A stretch of DNA of 7,673 nucleotides, taken from NCBI GenBank assembly GCA_937891125.1, contig CALAEZ010000020.1:1-7673 (forward strand), in the 5' to 3' direction. The position numbers were made by a program, and so were the translations under genes. The notes under the pieces are model-generated. The model had not been told where the DNA came from and searched no databases. It was given only the letters and a program-made list of their open reading frames with translations. Of this stretch, positions 1-5,737 are shown one piece after another (positions within the stretch are counted from its first letter, which is position 1; every line of letters starts with the position of its first letter). The DNA comes from an uncultured Treponema sp. GTDB lineage: Bacteria; Spirochaetota; Spirochaetia; Treponematales; Treponemataceae.

Positions 1-326
1 ACCACCTCGGCTGCGCCGCTGCAATTGCCACCGCCGACGTGATGGCTAAGCACAACTACGTGGACAACGCTGCCAAGATGGGCGCATACCTGATGGGTAA
101 ACTCAAAGGGCACAAGGCCATCAAAGACCTTCGCGGACGCGGCTTGATGGTTGGCATTGAGACAGTTGCCGACGCAGCCGAAATCCGCAAGAAATTACTT
201 TTCGATGAACACATCTTCACGGGATTCTCTGGCGGAGTCAACACCATCCGCCTCATTCCGCCGCTCTGCATCACCGAGAAGGAAATCGACAGGTTTGTGG
301 AGGCATTCGATAGTGTGACGAGGTAA
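1..326 (+). CDS. argD: Acetylornithine (or succinylornithine) aminotransferase, C-terminal fragment
   Basis: This is the C-terminal end of a class III PLP-dependent aminotransferase. The frame is open from base 3 to the TAA at 324-326, giving 107 residues of a protein normally about 370-400 long; the 5' part, including the PLP lysine, lies outside the window. The first visible residues read HLGCAAAIATADVM, matching the family's 'GGNHLACAAAIAVLDVM' region. The middle reads IKDLRGRGLMVGIE, and the end reads TIRLIPPLCITEKEIDRFVEAF, the usual ArgD finish. Family knowledge gives the role: transamination of N-acetyl- (or, in many Bacteroidetes, N-succinyl-) glutamate semialdehyde in cytoplasmic arginine synthesis. 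The 'RKKLLFDEHIFTG' stretch resembles Bacteroidales proteins. GC over bases 1-300 is about 56%, far above the next gene. The GTG at 39 is internal and not a start. Ornithine aminotransferase is a less likely alternative. Confidence 0.85.
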   Translation, partial: HLGCAAAIATADVMAKHNYVDNAAKMGAYLMGKLKGHKAIKDLRGRGLMVGIETVADAAEIRKKLLFDEHIFTGFSGGVNTIRLIPPLCITEKEIDRFVEAFDSVTR

Positions 327-341
327 ATTGATTTTCAAACG

Positions 342-375
342 ATTGTAGAGACGCGATTAATCGTGCCTCTACAAT
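342..375. repeat. 34-bp imperfect palindrome after argD
   Basis: The arms meet at 358/359. Sixteen of 17 positions can pair, one of them as a G-U wobble (353/364), with a single A-C mismatch (351/366). The left arm contains GTAGAGACGCGATT and the right arm AATCGTGCCTCTAC. It begins 15 bases after the argD stop and is followed by AT-rich sequence without a clean T-run. It could act as a bidirectional transcription stop, but its sequence resembles the dispersed intergenic palindromes (GTAGAGACGCGA type) found in many copies in some bacteria. From one copy I cannot tell which it is. Confidence 0.6.
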
Positions 376-390
376 TAAAATAAAATCTAT

Positions 391-1236
391 ATGCGGTTAA
401 CAATCTTCATATTATTTTTACTCTTTCAGCCATTGAAACAAGCTATGGGACAATTTATTGAATTTGATAATCAGGACTATACAAATTGTCAGCGCAAAAC
501 AAAAGGCGTAAAAAAAATTGTTGCAAAACCTTGTTACCACTACCGTAATTTTTTTCGTAGGTGTATAAGTTTTTGTCTTTCTTGGACTTCCAATCCAAAA
601 TTCAGATGCCATTTGGGTTCTAGATCTGTTTATTATTATGACGAAAATGGATTTTTGACTTGCAGAATAAATTACGACAATTGGACAACACTCAGATCTA
701 CAACAAATTATAAATACAATATTTCCGACTCTTTAATTGAAATCCGAACATCAATTAGTGTTTTTGACGACCAAAAGTCGGTTGATATTAATCGTATTTA
801 TTTTGATGGCGAAGGTCGTTGCAAATGCAGTGAAAGTTATGATGAGAACTACGAGTTGATAAGCAAGACCGATTATTATTATGATGAAAACAGCAAATTA
901 AAAATAGTAAAGTATCCTTATTCAACGCTAAATTTCGAATATTCTGCCTACAGTTGTATTTGTAGATATGGCTACAAATTAAGTAGATCAAACTCATACT
1001 CAGTCTATAAATTTAAAAATGGCAATTTAACCGATTATATATATTTTTGCGACAATGGAGAAAATGTATGCGTAATTGCCGATGCTATTTGCGTAAGTCG
1101 CGATAAAACAGATAATTACCACATAAAATATTCTAATTTTACGAAATCGGGAATTTGGAAAAAATCTTATTGGGTTACTTACGACCGTGGTAACATTCTT
1201 AATGTCAAACGGAAAATCAAATATTATAAAAATTAG
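391..1236 (+). CDS. Secreted hypothetical protein with degenerate YD-like motifs, cysteine-rich
   Basis: I do not recognise a named family. The 281-residue product starts with a charged N-terminus and a hydrophobic core (IFILFLLF, residues 5-12), with a plausible signal peptidase I site near AMG-Q (18-21), so export is likely. The mature part is rich in Tyr, Asn, Asp and Lys and holds five degenerate motifs of the form Y-x-Y-D-x-x-G/S-x-L: VYYYDENGFL (80-89), IYFDGEGR (136-143), DYYYDENSKL (161-170), YKFKNGNL (206-213) and VTYDRGNIL (262-270). These resemble single YD/RHS-type beta-hairpin repeats seen in Bacteroidetes surface proteins. Thirteen cysteines are present, including CxC pairs at 144/146 and 189/191, which is many for an exported protein. 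GC is roughly 30% in sampled stretches, far below argD. The ATG at 391 has no Shine-Dalgarno, as is common in Bacteroidetes. No enzymatic motif is visible. The gene is probably real; its function is unknown. Confidence 0.6.
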   Translation: MRLTIFILFLLFQPLKQAMGQFIEFDNQDYTNCQRKTKGVKKIVAKPCYHYRNFFRRCISFCLSWTSNPKFRCHLGSRSVYYYDENGFLTCRINYDNWTTLRSTTNYKYNISDSLIEIRTSISVFDDQKSVDINRIYFDGEGRCKCSESYDENYELISKTDYYYDENSKLKIVKYPYSTLNFEYSAYSCICRYGYKLSRSNSYSVYKFKNGNLTDYIYFCDNGENVCVIADAICVSRDKTDNYHIKYSNFTKSGIWKKSYWVTYDRGNILNVKRKIKYYKN

Positions 1237-1273
1237 TTTTCCCTCACTATCTTTTTCAACTCTTAAAACAACA

Positions 1274-1486
1274 TTATTTTGTTAATTTAAATTCGTCTTC
1301 TGCGTTAAAATACTCATCTTTTTTGTCATCTGTTTCAATAAAATATACAAAACGATGAAACATATTTGGATAAACTTTTATAATTGTTCCTTTAATTTTT
1401 TTACTCTCGCTTAAAAAATTAGGTTTCATTATAACTCTATCTCCAATCTTAAACTTTGGTTTAGGTTTAGGATTTTTTGCAGCCAT
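1274..1486 (-). CDS. Small basic protein with SH3/KOW-like fold, hypothetical
   Basis: This 70-residue, lysine-rich product is probably cytoplasmic: there is no signal peptide or membrane segment. A KPKPKPK tail (residues 6-12) leads into FKIGDRVIMKPN (12-23), then IKGTIIKVYPN (31-41) and a YFIETDDKKDEYF stretch (48-60). The spacing 'GDRV...GTIIKV...YFIE' resembles small SH3-like barrels of the KOW/Tudor type, which often bind nucleic acids or ribosomal partners; the assignment is by pattern only. The ATG at 1486 follows an A-rich leader with no Shine-Dalgarno. It runs convergently toward the secreted-protein gene, with stops 37 bases apart. A weak inverted repeat (1267-1271 with 1279-1283) lies at the 3' end and is too short to call a terminator. 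ogt lies upstream on the same strand, 63 bases away. Confidence 0.6.
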   Translation of the reverse strand: MAAKNPKPKPKFKIGDRVIMKPNFLSESKKIKGTIIKVYPNMFHRFVYFIETDDKKDEYFNAEDEFKLTK

Positions 1487-1500
1487 ATTGTTTTTTTTTG

Positions 1501-1508
1501 CAAAATTA
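1501..1508 (-). promoter_or_regulatory. Possible Bacteroidetes -7 box for the 70-residue gene
   Basis: On the minus strand this reads TAATTTTG, an exact match to the TAnnTTTG -7 element of Bacteroidetes housekeeping sigma factors, 14 bases upstream of the ATG. No TTG-type -33 element sits about 20 bases further up. In AT-rich DNA the match could be chance. Confidence 0.25.
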
Positions 1509-1549
1509 AACCAAACGGATTAAATTATTGCTTTTTACGTCTTTTATTT

Positions 1550-2089
1550 TCAGTAAAAAGATATTTTTTGTGCATTTTCAACGCGCAGGTTCTCTAAATT
1601 TAGCAAACTCTGTTTATTATGAATGCCGCCAGTATATCCTGTAAGAGAATTATTTACGCCCAAAACACGATGGCAAGGAATAATAATGCAAATAGGATTC
1701 CAACCGACGGCTCCTCCTACTGCTTGTGCCGACATCTTTTTTAAACCGTGCTTTTTAGCAATAATTTTTGCTATTTCGCCGTAGGTCAGCACTTTGCCGT
1801 ATGGAATTGTGAGCATAATTTCGGATACTTCTTGTCGAAATGGCGTTGCATTTTGGATATGAAAATTTGGTGTAAAATCAGGCTGATGTCCCGAAAAATA
1901 AATATCAAGCCAATGGGCCGTTTCTTTGAAAATTGGTAAATCGTTTTCTTCGCTAATATCTTGATTATGAATTTTATAACCGTCAGAGTTAGCAAAAGTT
2001 AAACTAAACAGAGTGGTATCATTACCGGTTAAAACTAAATCGTCGAATTCTGGTGGAGTGTGGTAAATTGTATGGAAACATTTTGGCAT
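1550..2089 (-). CDS. ogt: Methylated-DNA--protein-cysteine S-methyltransferase (Ogt/MGMT family)
   Basis: This suicide repair protein moves the alkyl group from O6-alkylguanine (or O4-alkylthymine) in DNA to its own cysteine. The 179-residue length fits the family. Residues 1-75 form a divergent N-terminal domain. The conserved C-terminal domain runs from FRQEVSEIMLTIPYGKVLTYGEIA (84-107) through the DNA-binding helix (SAQAVGGAVGWNP, 120-132) to the active site IIIPCHRVLG (135-144), with acceptor Cys139 in PCHR, and then LTGYTGGIHNKQSLLNLE (149-166). The position normally held by the intercalating 'arginine finger' (RAVGGA in many members) is Gln122. A Q here also occurs in other bacterial MGMTs, so activity is still expected. 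The acceptor cysteine rules out an alkyltransferase-like (ATL) protein. ATG at 2089 has no Shine-Dalgarno, but TAnnTTTG boxes lie upstream. Confidence 0.93.
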   Translation of the reverse strand: MPKCFHTIYHTPPEFDDLVLTGNDTTLFSLTFANSDGYKIHNQDISEENDLPIFKETAHWLDIYFSGHQPDFTPNFHIQNATPFRQEVSEIMLTIPYGKVLTYGEIAKIIAKKHGLKKMSAQAVGGAVGWNPICIIIPCHRVLGVNNSLTGYTGGIHNKQSLLNLENLRVENAQKISFY

Positions 2090-2096
2090 ATTGTTT

Positions 2097-2115
2097 CAAA
2101 AATAAAACAAAAATA
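2097..2115 (-). promoter_or_regulatory. Two tandem possible Bacteroidetes -7 boxes for ogt
   Basis: On the minus strand TATTTTTG occurs twice, at 2097-2104 and 2108-2115, each matching TAnnTTTG. They lie 7 and 18 bases upstream of the ogt ATG. No convincing -33 TTG is present at the right distance. They support a Bacteroidetes origin for this side of the contig, but the A/T-rich context makes chance matches likely. Confidence 0.25.
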
Positions 2116-2340
2116 ATGCTGTAAAACCCGGGAAATAACCTGTACTTGGTTTTTTTATTATGTCCTTCGTGAATGGCTTCGCGAAGGATATGGCAGATAG
2201 TGCTACAGACTTTGGTGTCTGTTAAACTATTAATGTATTGAACATAATATTGTTAAGAATGCTTAGAAATAACCAAGGAAAAAACATTGAAAACGGGCAA
2301 AGTCAGATACATGTCGGTAAAGCGGCGTGATAAATAAAAA
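2105..2340. other. Non-coding stretch with suspected chimeric junction
   Basis: The divergent ogt and cstA genes flank this stretch. It holds a 7-bp stem (2163-2169 with 2182-2188, 12-base loop, containing the palindrome CTTCGCGAAG at 2177-2186) and a perfect 6-bp stem (2205-2210 with 2217-2222, loop TTTGGT). Neither is followed by a T-run. GAAATAACC occurs twice (2132-2140, 2266-2274), possibly by chance. Left of here genes look Bacteroidetes-like and lack Shine-Dalgarno sites; right of here they look Treponema-like and have them. I cannot place the breakpoint to the base and cannot pick out a convincing cstA promoter. Confidence 0.45.
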
Positions 2341-2351
2341 GGAGAAAAATC

Positions 2352-4112
2352 ATGACAGCATTACTTATTATTCTTGCTGCAATCGCTTTGCTTTTCATCG
2401 GCTATGTTTTTTACGGATCATGGCTTGCAAAGCAGTGGGGCATTGACCCTGCAAAAAAGACGCCTGCCAACGAAATGACAGACGGCGTTGACTATGTTCC
2501 GGCAAAACCAGCCGTTTTGATGGGACATCACTTTTCTTCAATCGCAGGCGCAGGCCCGATTAACGGTCCTATTCAGGCGGCTGTTTTCGGTTGGGTTCCG
2601 GTCTTCTTGTGGTGTGTAATCGGTGGTATTTTCTTTGGCGGCTTACAGGACTTCGGCTCTCTTTTCGCTTCTGTACGACACGGTGGAAAATCTGTCGGCG
2701 AAATCATCAAGGACTCAATGGGAAAAACTTCTAAAAAGCTTTTCATCATTTTCGCCCTTCTTGTTTTGATTTTGGTTATCGCTTCATTCGTAAATGTCGT
2801 TGCGGCTACCTTCTTTACCGCAAGCGATGCAGCTCAGTTTGGCTTTGTTTTGCATCCAACCGGCAACCAGACAACTGCAATGATTTCTTTCCTTTTCATC
2901 GTTCTGGCTGTAATTTACGGAATTCTTACAAACAGATGTGGTGTAAAAACTTTGCCTGCTACAATCATCGGAATTGTTGCAATCGTAGGTATTGTCATCT
3001 TAGGTCTTAATGTAGGCCTTGCCCTTAACAGAACGACTTGGATTGTTTTGATTGGCCTTTACATCGCAGTTGCTTCGCTTATTCCAGTTTGGATTATGCT
3101 TCAGCCGCGTGACTATCTTTCTTCATTCCTTTTGTACGCGATGATGTTGATTGCTTTAGTCGGAATCGTTTTCGCGGCAATTTGCGGTGGAAGCCGTGGC
3201 GTTCAGTTCGGTTTGCCGGCTTTCACTGGCTGGAAAACTGCAATCGGAAACCTGTTCCCGGCTCTTTTCATCACGGTCGCTTGTGGTGCCTGCTCTGGCT
3301 TCCATTCACTTATCGCTTCTGGAACTTCTTCTAAACAGCTTGATAACGAGCGAAACGCAAAGGCAATCGGATACGGCTCAATGCTCATTGAATCAGCTCT
3401 CGGAATCATCTCTTTGATTGCAATCGGCGTTATCGTAGGTTCAATTAAAGACCAGACATTCATCACGAAAAATGCAGCTGGACTTTTTGCATTCAAAGGC
3501 TCTCCGGCAGCTGCTTTTGGTGAAGGAATCGCTTATCTTTTCGGCGACAACACAACGACTGCTTTCAACACAATTAAGGCTCTTTTGACTTTGGCAGTTT
3601 CAGTTTTTGCCCTCACATCGCTTGACAGCGCAACCCGTTTGAGCCGCTTTATGTTCTCTGAGCTTTTCCTTAAAGATGATGAGGCAACCTGGAAGGACGC
3701 AAAATCACCAGTTAGAAAGGCACTTGCAAATCCGCTTGTAGGAACAGCATTCATGGTAATCATCGGCTGTATTTTGGGCGGTCTCTCTCTTTCTCAGATT
3801 TGGGGCTTGTTCGGTTCAGCAAACCAGCTTTTGGCAGGAATCGCTCTTATGGCAGTGGCGGCTTGGCTCGGTCAGGTTGGAAAGAACAATAAAATGTTCT
3901 TTATTCCAACAGTATTCATGCTCTGTGCAACGCTTACTCAGCTTGTGCTTACAATCATTGGTAAAATCAAGATTTTCACGGGAAGCGTTCAGGCTACAGG
4001 TCCGCTTTGGGGACACTGGTTCCAGTTTGTCTTCGCGCTTGCTATGGCAATTTTGGCTGTAGTTCTCGTTGTTGAGGGAGCAAAAACGTTCTCAAAACAG
4101 GAAAAAAAATAG
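2352..4112 (+). CDS. cstA: Carbon starvation protein A family transporter (probable pyruvate/peptide uptake)
   Basis: This is a polytopic inner-membrane protein of the CstA family, whose Escherichia coli members CstA and BtsT take up pyruvate with protons (CstA was earlier linked to peptide uptake). The 586 residues carry about 14 hydrophobic segments, from residues 3-25 to 556-576. Family motifs are clear: GHHFSSIAGAGPINGP (59-73), FGGLQDFGSLFASVRHGG (95-112), CGACSGFHSLIASGTSSKQ (311-329), LTSLDSATRLSRF (421-433) and LFGSANQLLAG (486-496). It is shorter than the roughly 700-residue E. coli proteins, but both ends look intact, and short versions are usual in many anaerobes. ATG 2352 has a good ribosome site, AAAGGAG at 2338-2344, with 7-base spacing. 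Leucine CTT codons dominate. A hairpin terminator follows the stop, so it is probably transcribed alone. The precise substrate is inferred from the family only. Confidence 0.93.
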   Translation: MTALLIILAAIALLFIGYVFYGSWLAKQWGIDPAKKTPANEMTDGVDYVPAKPAVLMGHHFSSIAGAGPINGPIQAAVFGWVPVFLWCVIGGIFFGGLQDFGSLFASVRHGGKSVGEIIKDSMGKTSKKLFIIFALLVLILVIASFVNVVAATFFTASDAAQFGFVLHPTGNQTTAMISFLFIVLAVIYGILTNRCGVKTLPATIIGIVAIVGIVILGLNVGLALNRTTWIVLIGLYIAVASLIPVWIMLQPRDYLSSFLLYAMMLIALVGIVFAAICGGSRGVQFGLPAFTGWKTAIGNLFPALFITVACGACSGFHSLIASGTSSKQLDNERNAKAIGYGSMLIESALGIISLIAIGVIVGSIKDQTFITKNAAGLFAFKGSPAAAFGEGIAYLFGDNTTTAFNTIKALLTLAVSVFALTSLDSATRLSRFMFSELFLKDDEATWKDAKSPVRKALANPLVGTAFMVIIGCILGGLSLSQIWGLFGSANQLLAGIALMAVAAWLGQVGKNNKMFFIPTVFMLCATLTQLVLTIIGKIKIFTGSVQATGPLWGHWFQFVFALAMAILAVVLVVEGAKTFSKQEKK

Positions 4113-4119
4113 ATTTCTA

Positions 4120-4169
4120 AGGGAGGACGGACTTTTAGTGTGCCGCCCTCCTTACCACCAAATTTTTTT
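4120..4169 (+). terminator. Rho-independent terminator after cstA
   Basis: An 11-position stem pairs 4120-4130 with 4143-4153, GC-rich (GGAGG and CCTCC core), with one A-C mismatch (4127/4146) and one G-U pair (4121/4152). The loop is 12 bases. Seven T's follow at 4163-4169 after a 9-base gap. The gap makes it suboptimal, but its place 8 bases after the cstA stop supports it. Confidence 0.7.
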
Positions 4170-4170
4170 G

Positions 4171-4180
4171 TGTATATACA
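4171..4180. other. Palindrome TGTATATACA upstream of argH
   Basis: A perfect 10-bp palindrome lies 31 bases upstream of the putative -35 of argH. TGTATA recurs across the -10 box (4232-4237). It does not match the ArgR/AhrC ARG box. An operator role is possible but unproven. Confidence 0.2.
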
Positions 4181-4210
4181 TACCTAATGCAATGTGCCGC
4201 GGTGTGTTCA

Positions 4211-4239
4211 TTGTCATTACTACGCTAAATCTGTATACT
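4211..4239 (+). promoter_or_regulatory. Sigma70-type promoter of argH and importer operon
   Basis: The -35 box TTGTCA (4211-4216) and -10 box TATACT (4234-4239) each match consensus at 5 of 6 bases, with an ideal 17-base spacer. Transcription would begin near 4245-4248, on or just before the ATG at 4248, which predicts a leaderless or nearly leaderless mRNA. The promoter lies inside the longer reading frame that starts at GTG 4194, which argues against that start. Confidence 0.55.
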
Positions 4240-4247
4240 TATGCATT

Positions 4248-5711
4248 ATGAGTGAAAAAAATGGCGCTTCAGGCGCTTCTTTGGGTGCTTCGAACGCACA
4301 CTGCGCACACGGCGCATTAACCGATAATAATCACGCAGCTTTATGGCACGGGCGCTTTGCAGAAGGACCCGACGCGGCTGCCGTTGAGTTTGAAACTTCA
4401 ATTCATGTAGATGAGCGCATGGCTTTAGACGACATTGCCGGAAGCCGCGCTCATGCCGCTATGCTCTGTAAGCAGGGCATTTTGTCTGTAGAAGAAAACG
4501 TGCAGATTCAGGCGGGGCTCACATCCATCGCAGACGACCTTGAGCGCGGCACGCTTTCAATTGACTACAGCGCAGAAGACATTCATTCGTTTGTGGAAGC
4601 GACGCTTACCGACCGCATTGGCGAGGCGGGAAAAAAACTTCATACCGGGCGAAGCCGCAACGACCAGATTGCGCTTGACGAGCGGCTGTACCTTCGCCGC
4701 GCAATCCCGGAGTTGCAGAAAGCAATTAAGTCTCTTATCTGCACGCTGGCATCTCTGGCTGAAAAACATACCGACACGCTTTTAACTGGCTACACGCACA
4801 TGCAGCATGCGCAGCCGGTAACATTGGCACAGCACTTGTGCGCCTGGGCGTGGAGCTTAACGCGCGACGTTGAGCGTCTTTCTGATACGCTACGTCGCAT
4901 AGACAAAAGTCCGCTTGGAAGCGGCGCATTAGCTGGAAGCACGCTTCCGCTTGACCGTGAGGCAGTTGCAGAAAGCTTAGGCTTTGCTTCCGTTACCGAA
5001 AATTCACTTGACAGCGTCTCTGACCGCGACTATTGCATAGAGTTTACCAGCGATTTTGCGCTTTTACAAATGCACCTAAGCCGTATGTCAGAAGAAGTTG
5101 TGCTCTGGTCTACAACCGAGTTTGGCTTTATAGATTTAAGCGAAAAATGGTCTACCGGAAGCTCCATTATGCCGCAGAAAAAGAATCCAGATTTTGCAGA
5201 GCTGATCCGCGGCCGCACCGGAAAAGTGTACGGCGACTTAGTCTCGCTCCTTACGATGATGAAGGGCTTACCGCTTTCGTATGACCGCGACATGCAGGAA
5301 GATAAAGAGCCGCTTTTTTCCGCCTACGACACCGTGCTTTCAAACGTTATGGTCTTTGAAGCGATGATACAAAGCGCAACGTGGAACACTGAAAAAATGG
5401 CAAAAAGCTGTGACGGTGGCTTTGCAAATGCAACCGATGTTGCAGACTACCTGGTGCGCAAAGGCATGCCGTTTAGAACCGCTCACGGCATTGCCGCACA
5501 GTGCGTGCGCCTTTGCATTGACACCAAACGAAGCGCAATCGAGAATCTTACGATAAGCGAGATGAAGGCAATTTCGCCGCTTTTTGAAGACGATATTTTT
5601 GCGCACATTACGCCCCGCGCCTGTGCAGAAGGCAGAAATACCACTGGCGGACCTGCAAAAGCGCAGGTAGAAAAACAGATTAAGGCATTAAAGGCATTTG
5701 CTGAAAAATAA
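4248..5711 (+). CDS. argH: Argininosuccinate lyase
   Basis: The cytoplasmic enzyme splits argininosuccinate into arginine and fumarate, the last step of arginine synthesis, and acts as a homotetramer. From ATG 4248 the product has 487 residues. The usual start of the family, ALWHGRF, is at 31-37, so there is an extra 30-residue Ala/Gly/Ser/His-rich N-terminus with no known role. Conserved blocks are present: HTGRSRNDQ (132-140), TGYTHMQHAQPV (180-191, catalytic His184) and the fumarase/aspartase superfamily signature GSSIMPQKKNPD (304-315, flexible loop with the catalytic serine). No catalytic residue appears lost. GTG 4194 would add 18 residues, but a good promoter lies between it and the ATG. 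No Shine-Dalgarno precedes the ATG, consistent with leaderless translation. The importer lipoprotein gene begins 26 bases after the stop, so the two are probably co-transcribed. GC is about 52% in a sampled stretch, a little above cstA. Confidence 0.95.
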   Translation: MSEKNGASGASLGASNAHCAHGALTDNNHAALWHGRFAEGPDAAAVEFETSIHVDERMALDDIAGSRAHAAMLCKQGILSVEENVQIQAGLTSIADDLERGTLSIDYSAEDIHSFVEATLTDRIGEAGKKLHTGRSRNDQIALDERLYLRRAIPELQKAIKSLICTLASLAEKHTDTLLTGYTHMQHAQPVTLAQHLCAWAWSLTRDVERLSDTLRRIDKSPLGSGALAGSTLPLDREAVAESLGFASVTENSLDSVSDRDYCIEFTSDFALLQMHLSRMSEEVVLWSTTEFGFIDLSEKWSTGSSIMPQKKNPDFAELIRGRTGKVYGDLVSLLTMMKGLPLSYDRDMQEDKEPLFSAYDTVLSNVMVFEAMIQSATWNTEKMAKSCDGGFANATDVADYLVRKGMPFRTAHGIAAQCVRLCIDTKRSAIENLTISEMKAISPLFEDDIFAHITPRACAEGRNTTGGPAKAQVEKQIKALKAFAEK

Positions 5712-5737
5712 AAATAGACTAACTGTAGGAGAATGAT

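Noticed and set aside
39..326. A complete 95-residue protein starting at GTG 39
   Set aside because: The same frame is open to the left edge and encodes conserved ArgD residues (HLGCAAAIATADV), so this is the inside of a longer gene.
391..1236. RHS/YD-repeat toxin
   Set aside because: The protein is only 281 residues and lacks the long repeat array, the core cleavage domain and any recognisable toxin tip.
2163..2188. Hairpin as a transcription terminator
   Set aside because: The stem is only 7 bp with a 12-base loop, and no T-run follows on either strand.
2238..2260. TTGAAC plus an AT-rich stretch as the cstA promoter
   Set aside because: No -10-like hexamer is found 16-18 bases downstream, and nearby TAATAT and TAAGAAT are too close.
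4194..4247. GTG 4194 as the argH start
   Set aside because: The added 18 residues (with CVHCHYY) match nothing in the family, there is no Shine-Dalgarno, and the stretch contains a good promoter.
1..5711. An arginine synthesis cluster joining argD and argH
   Set aside because: The two genes are 3.9 kb apart, separated by unrelated genes, and lie on opposite sides of the suspected chimeric join with different phylum style.
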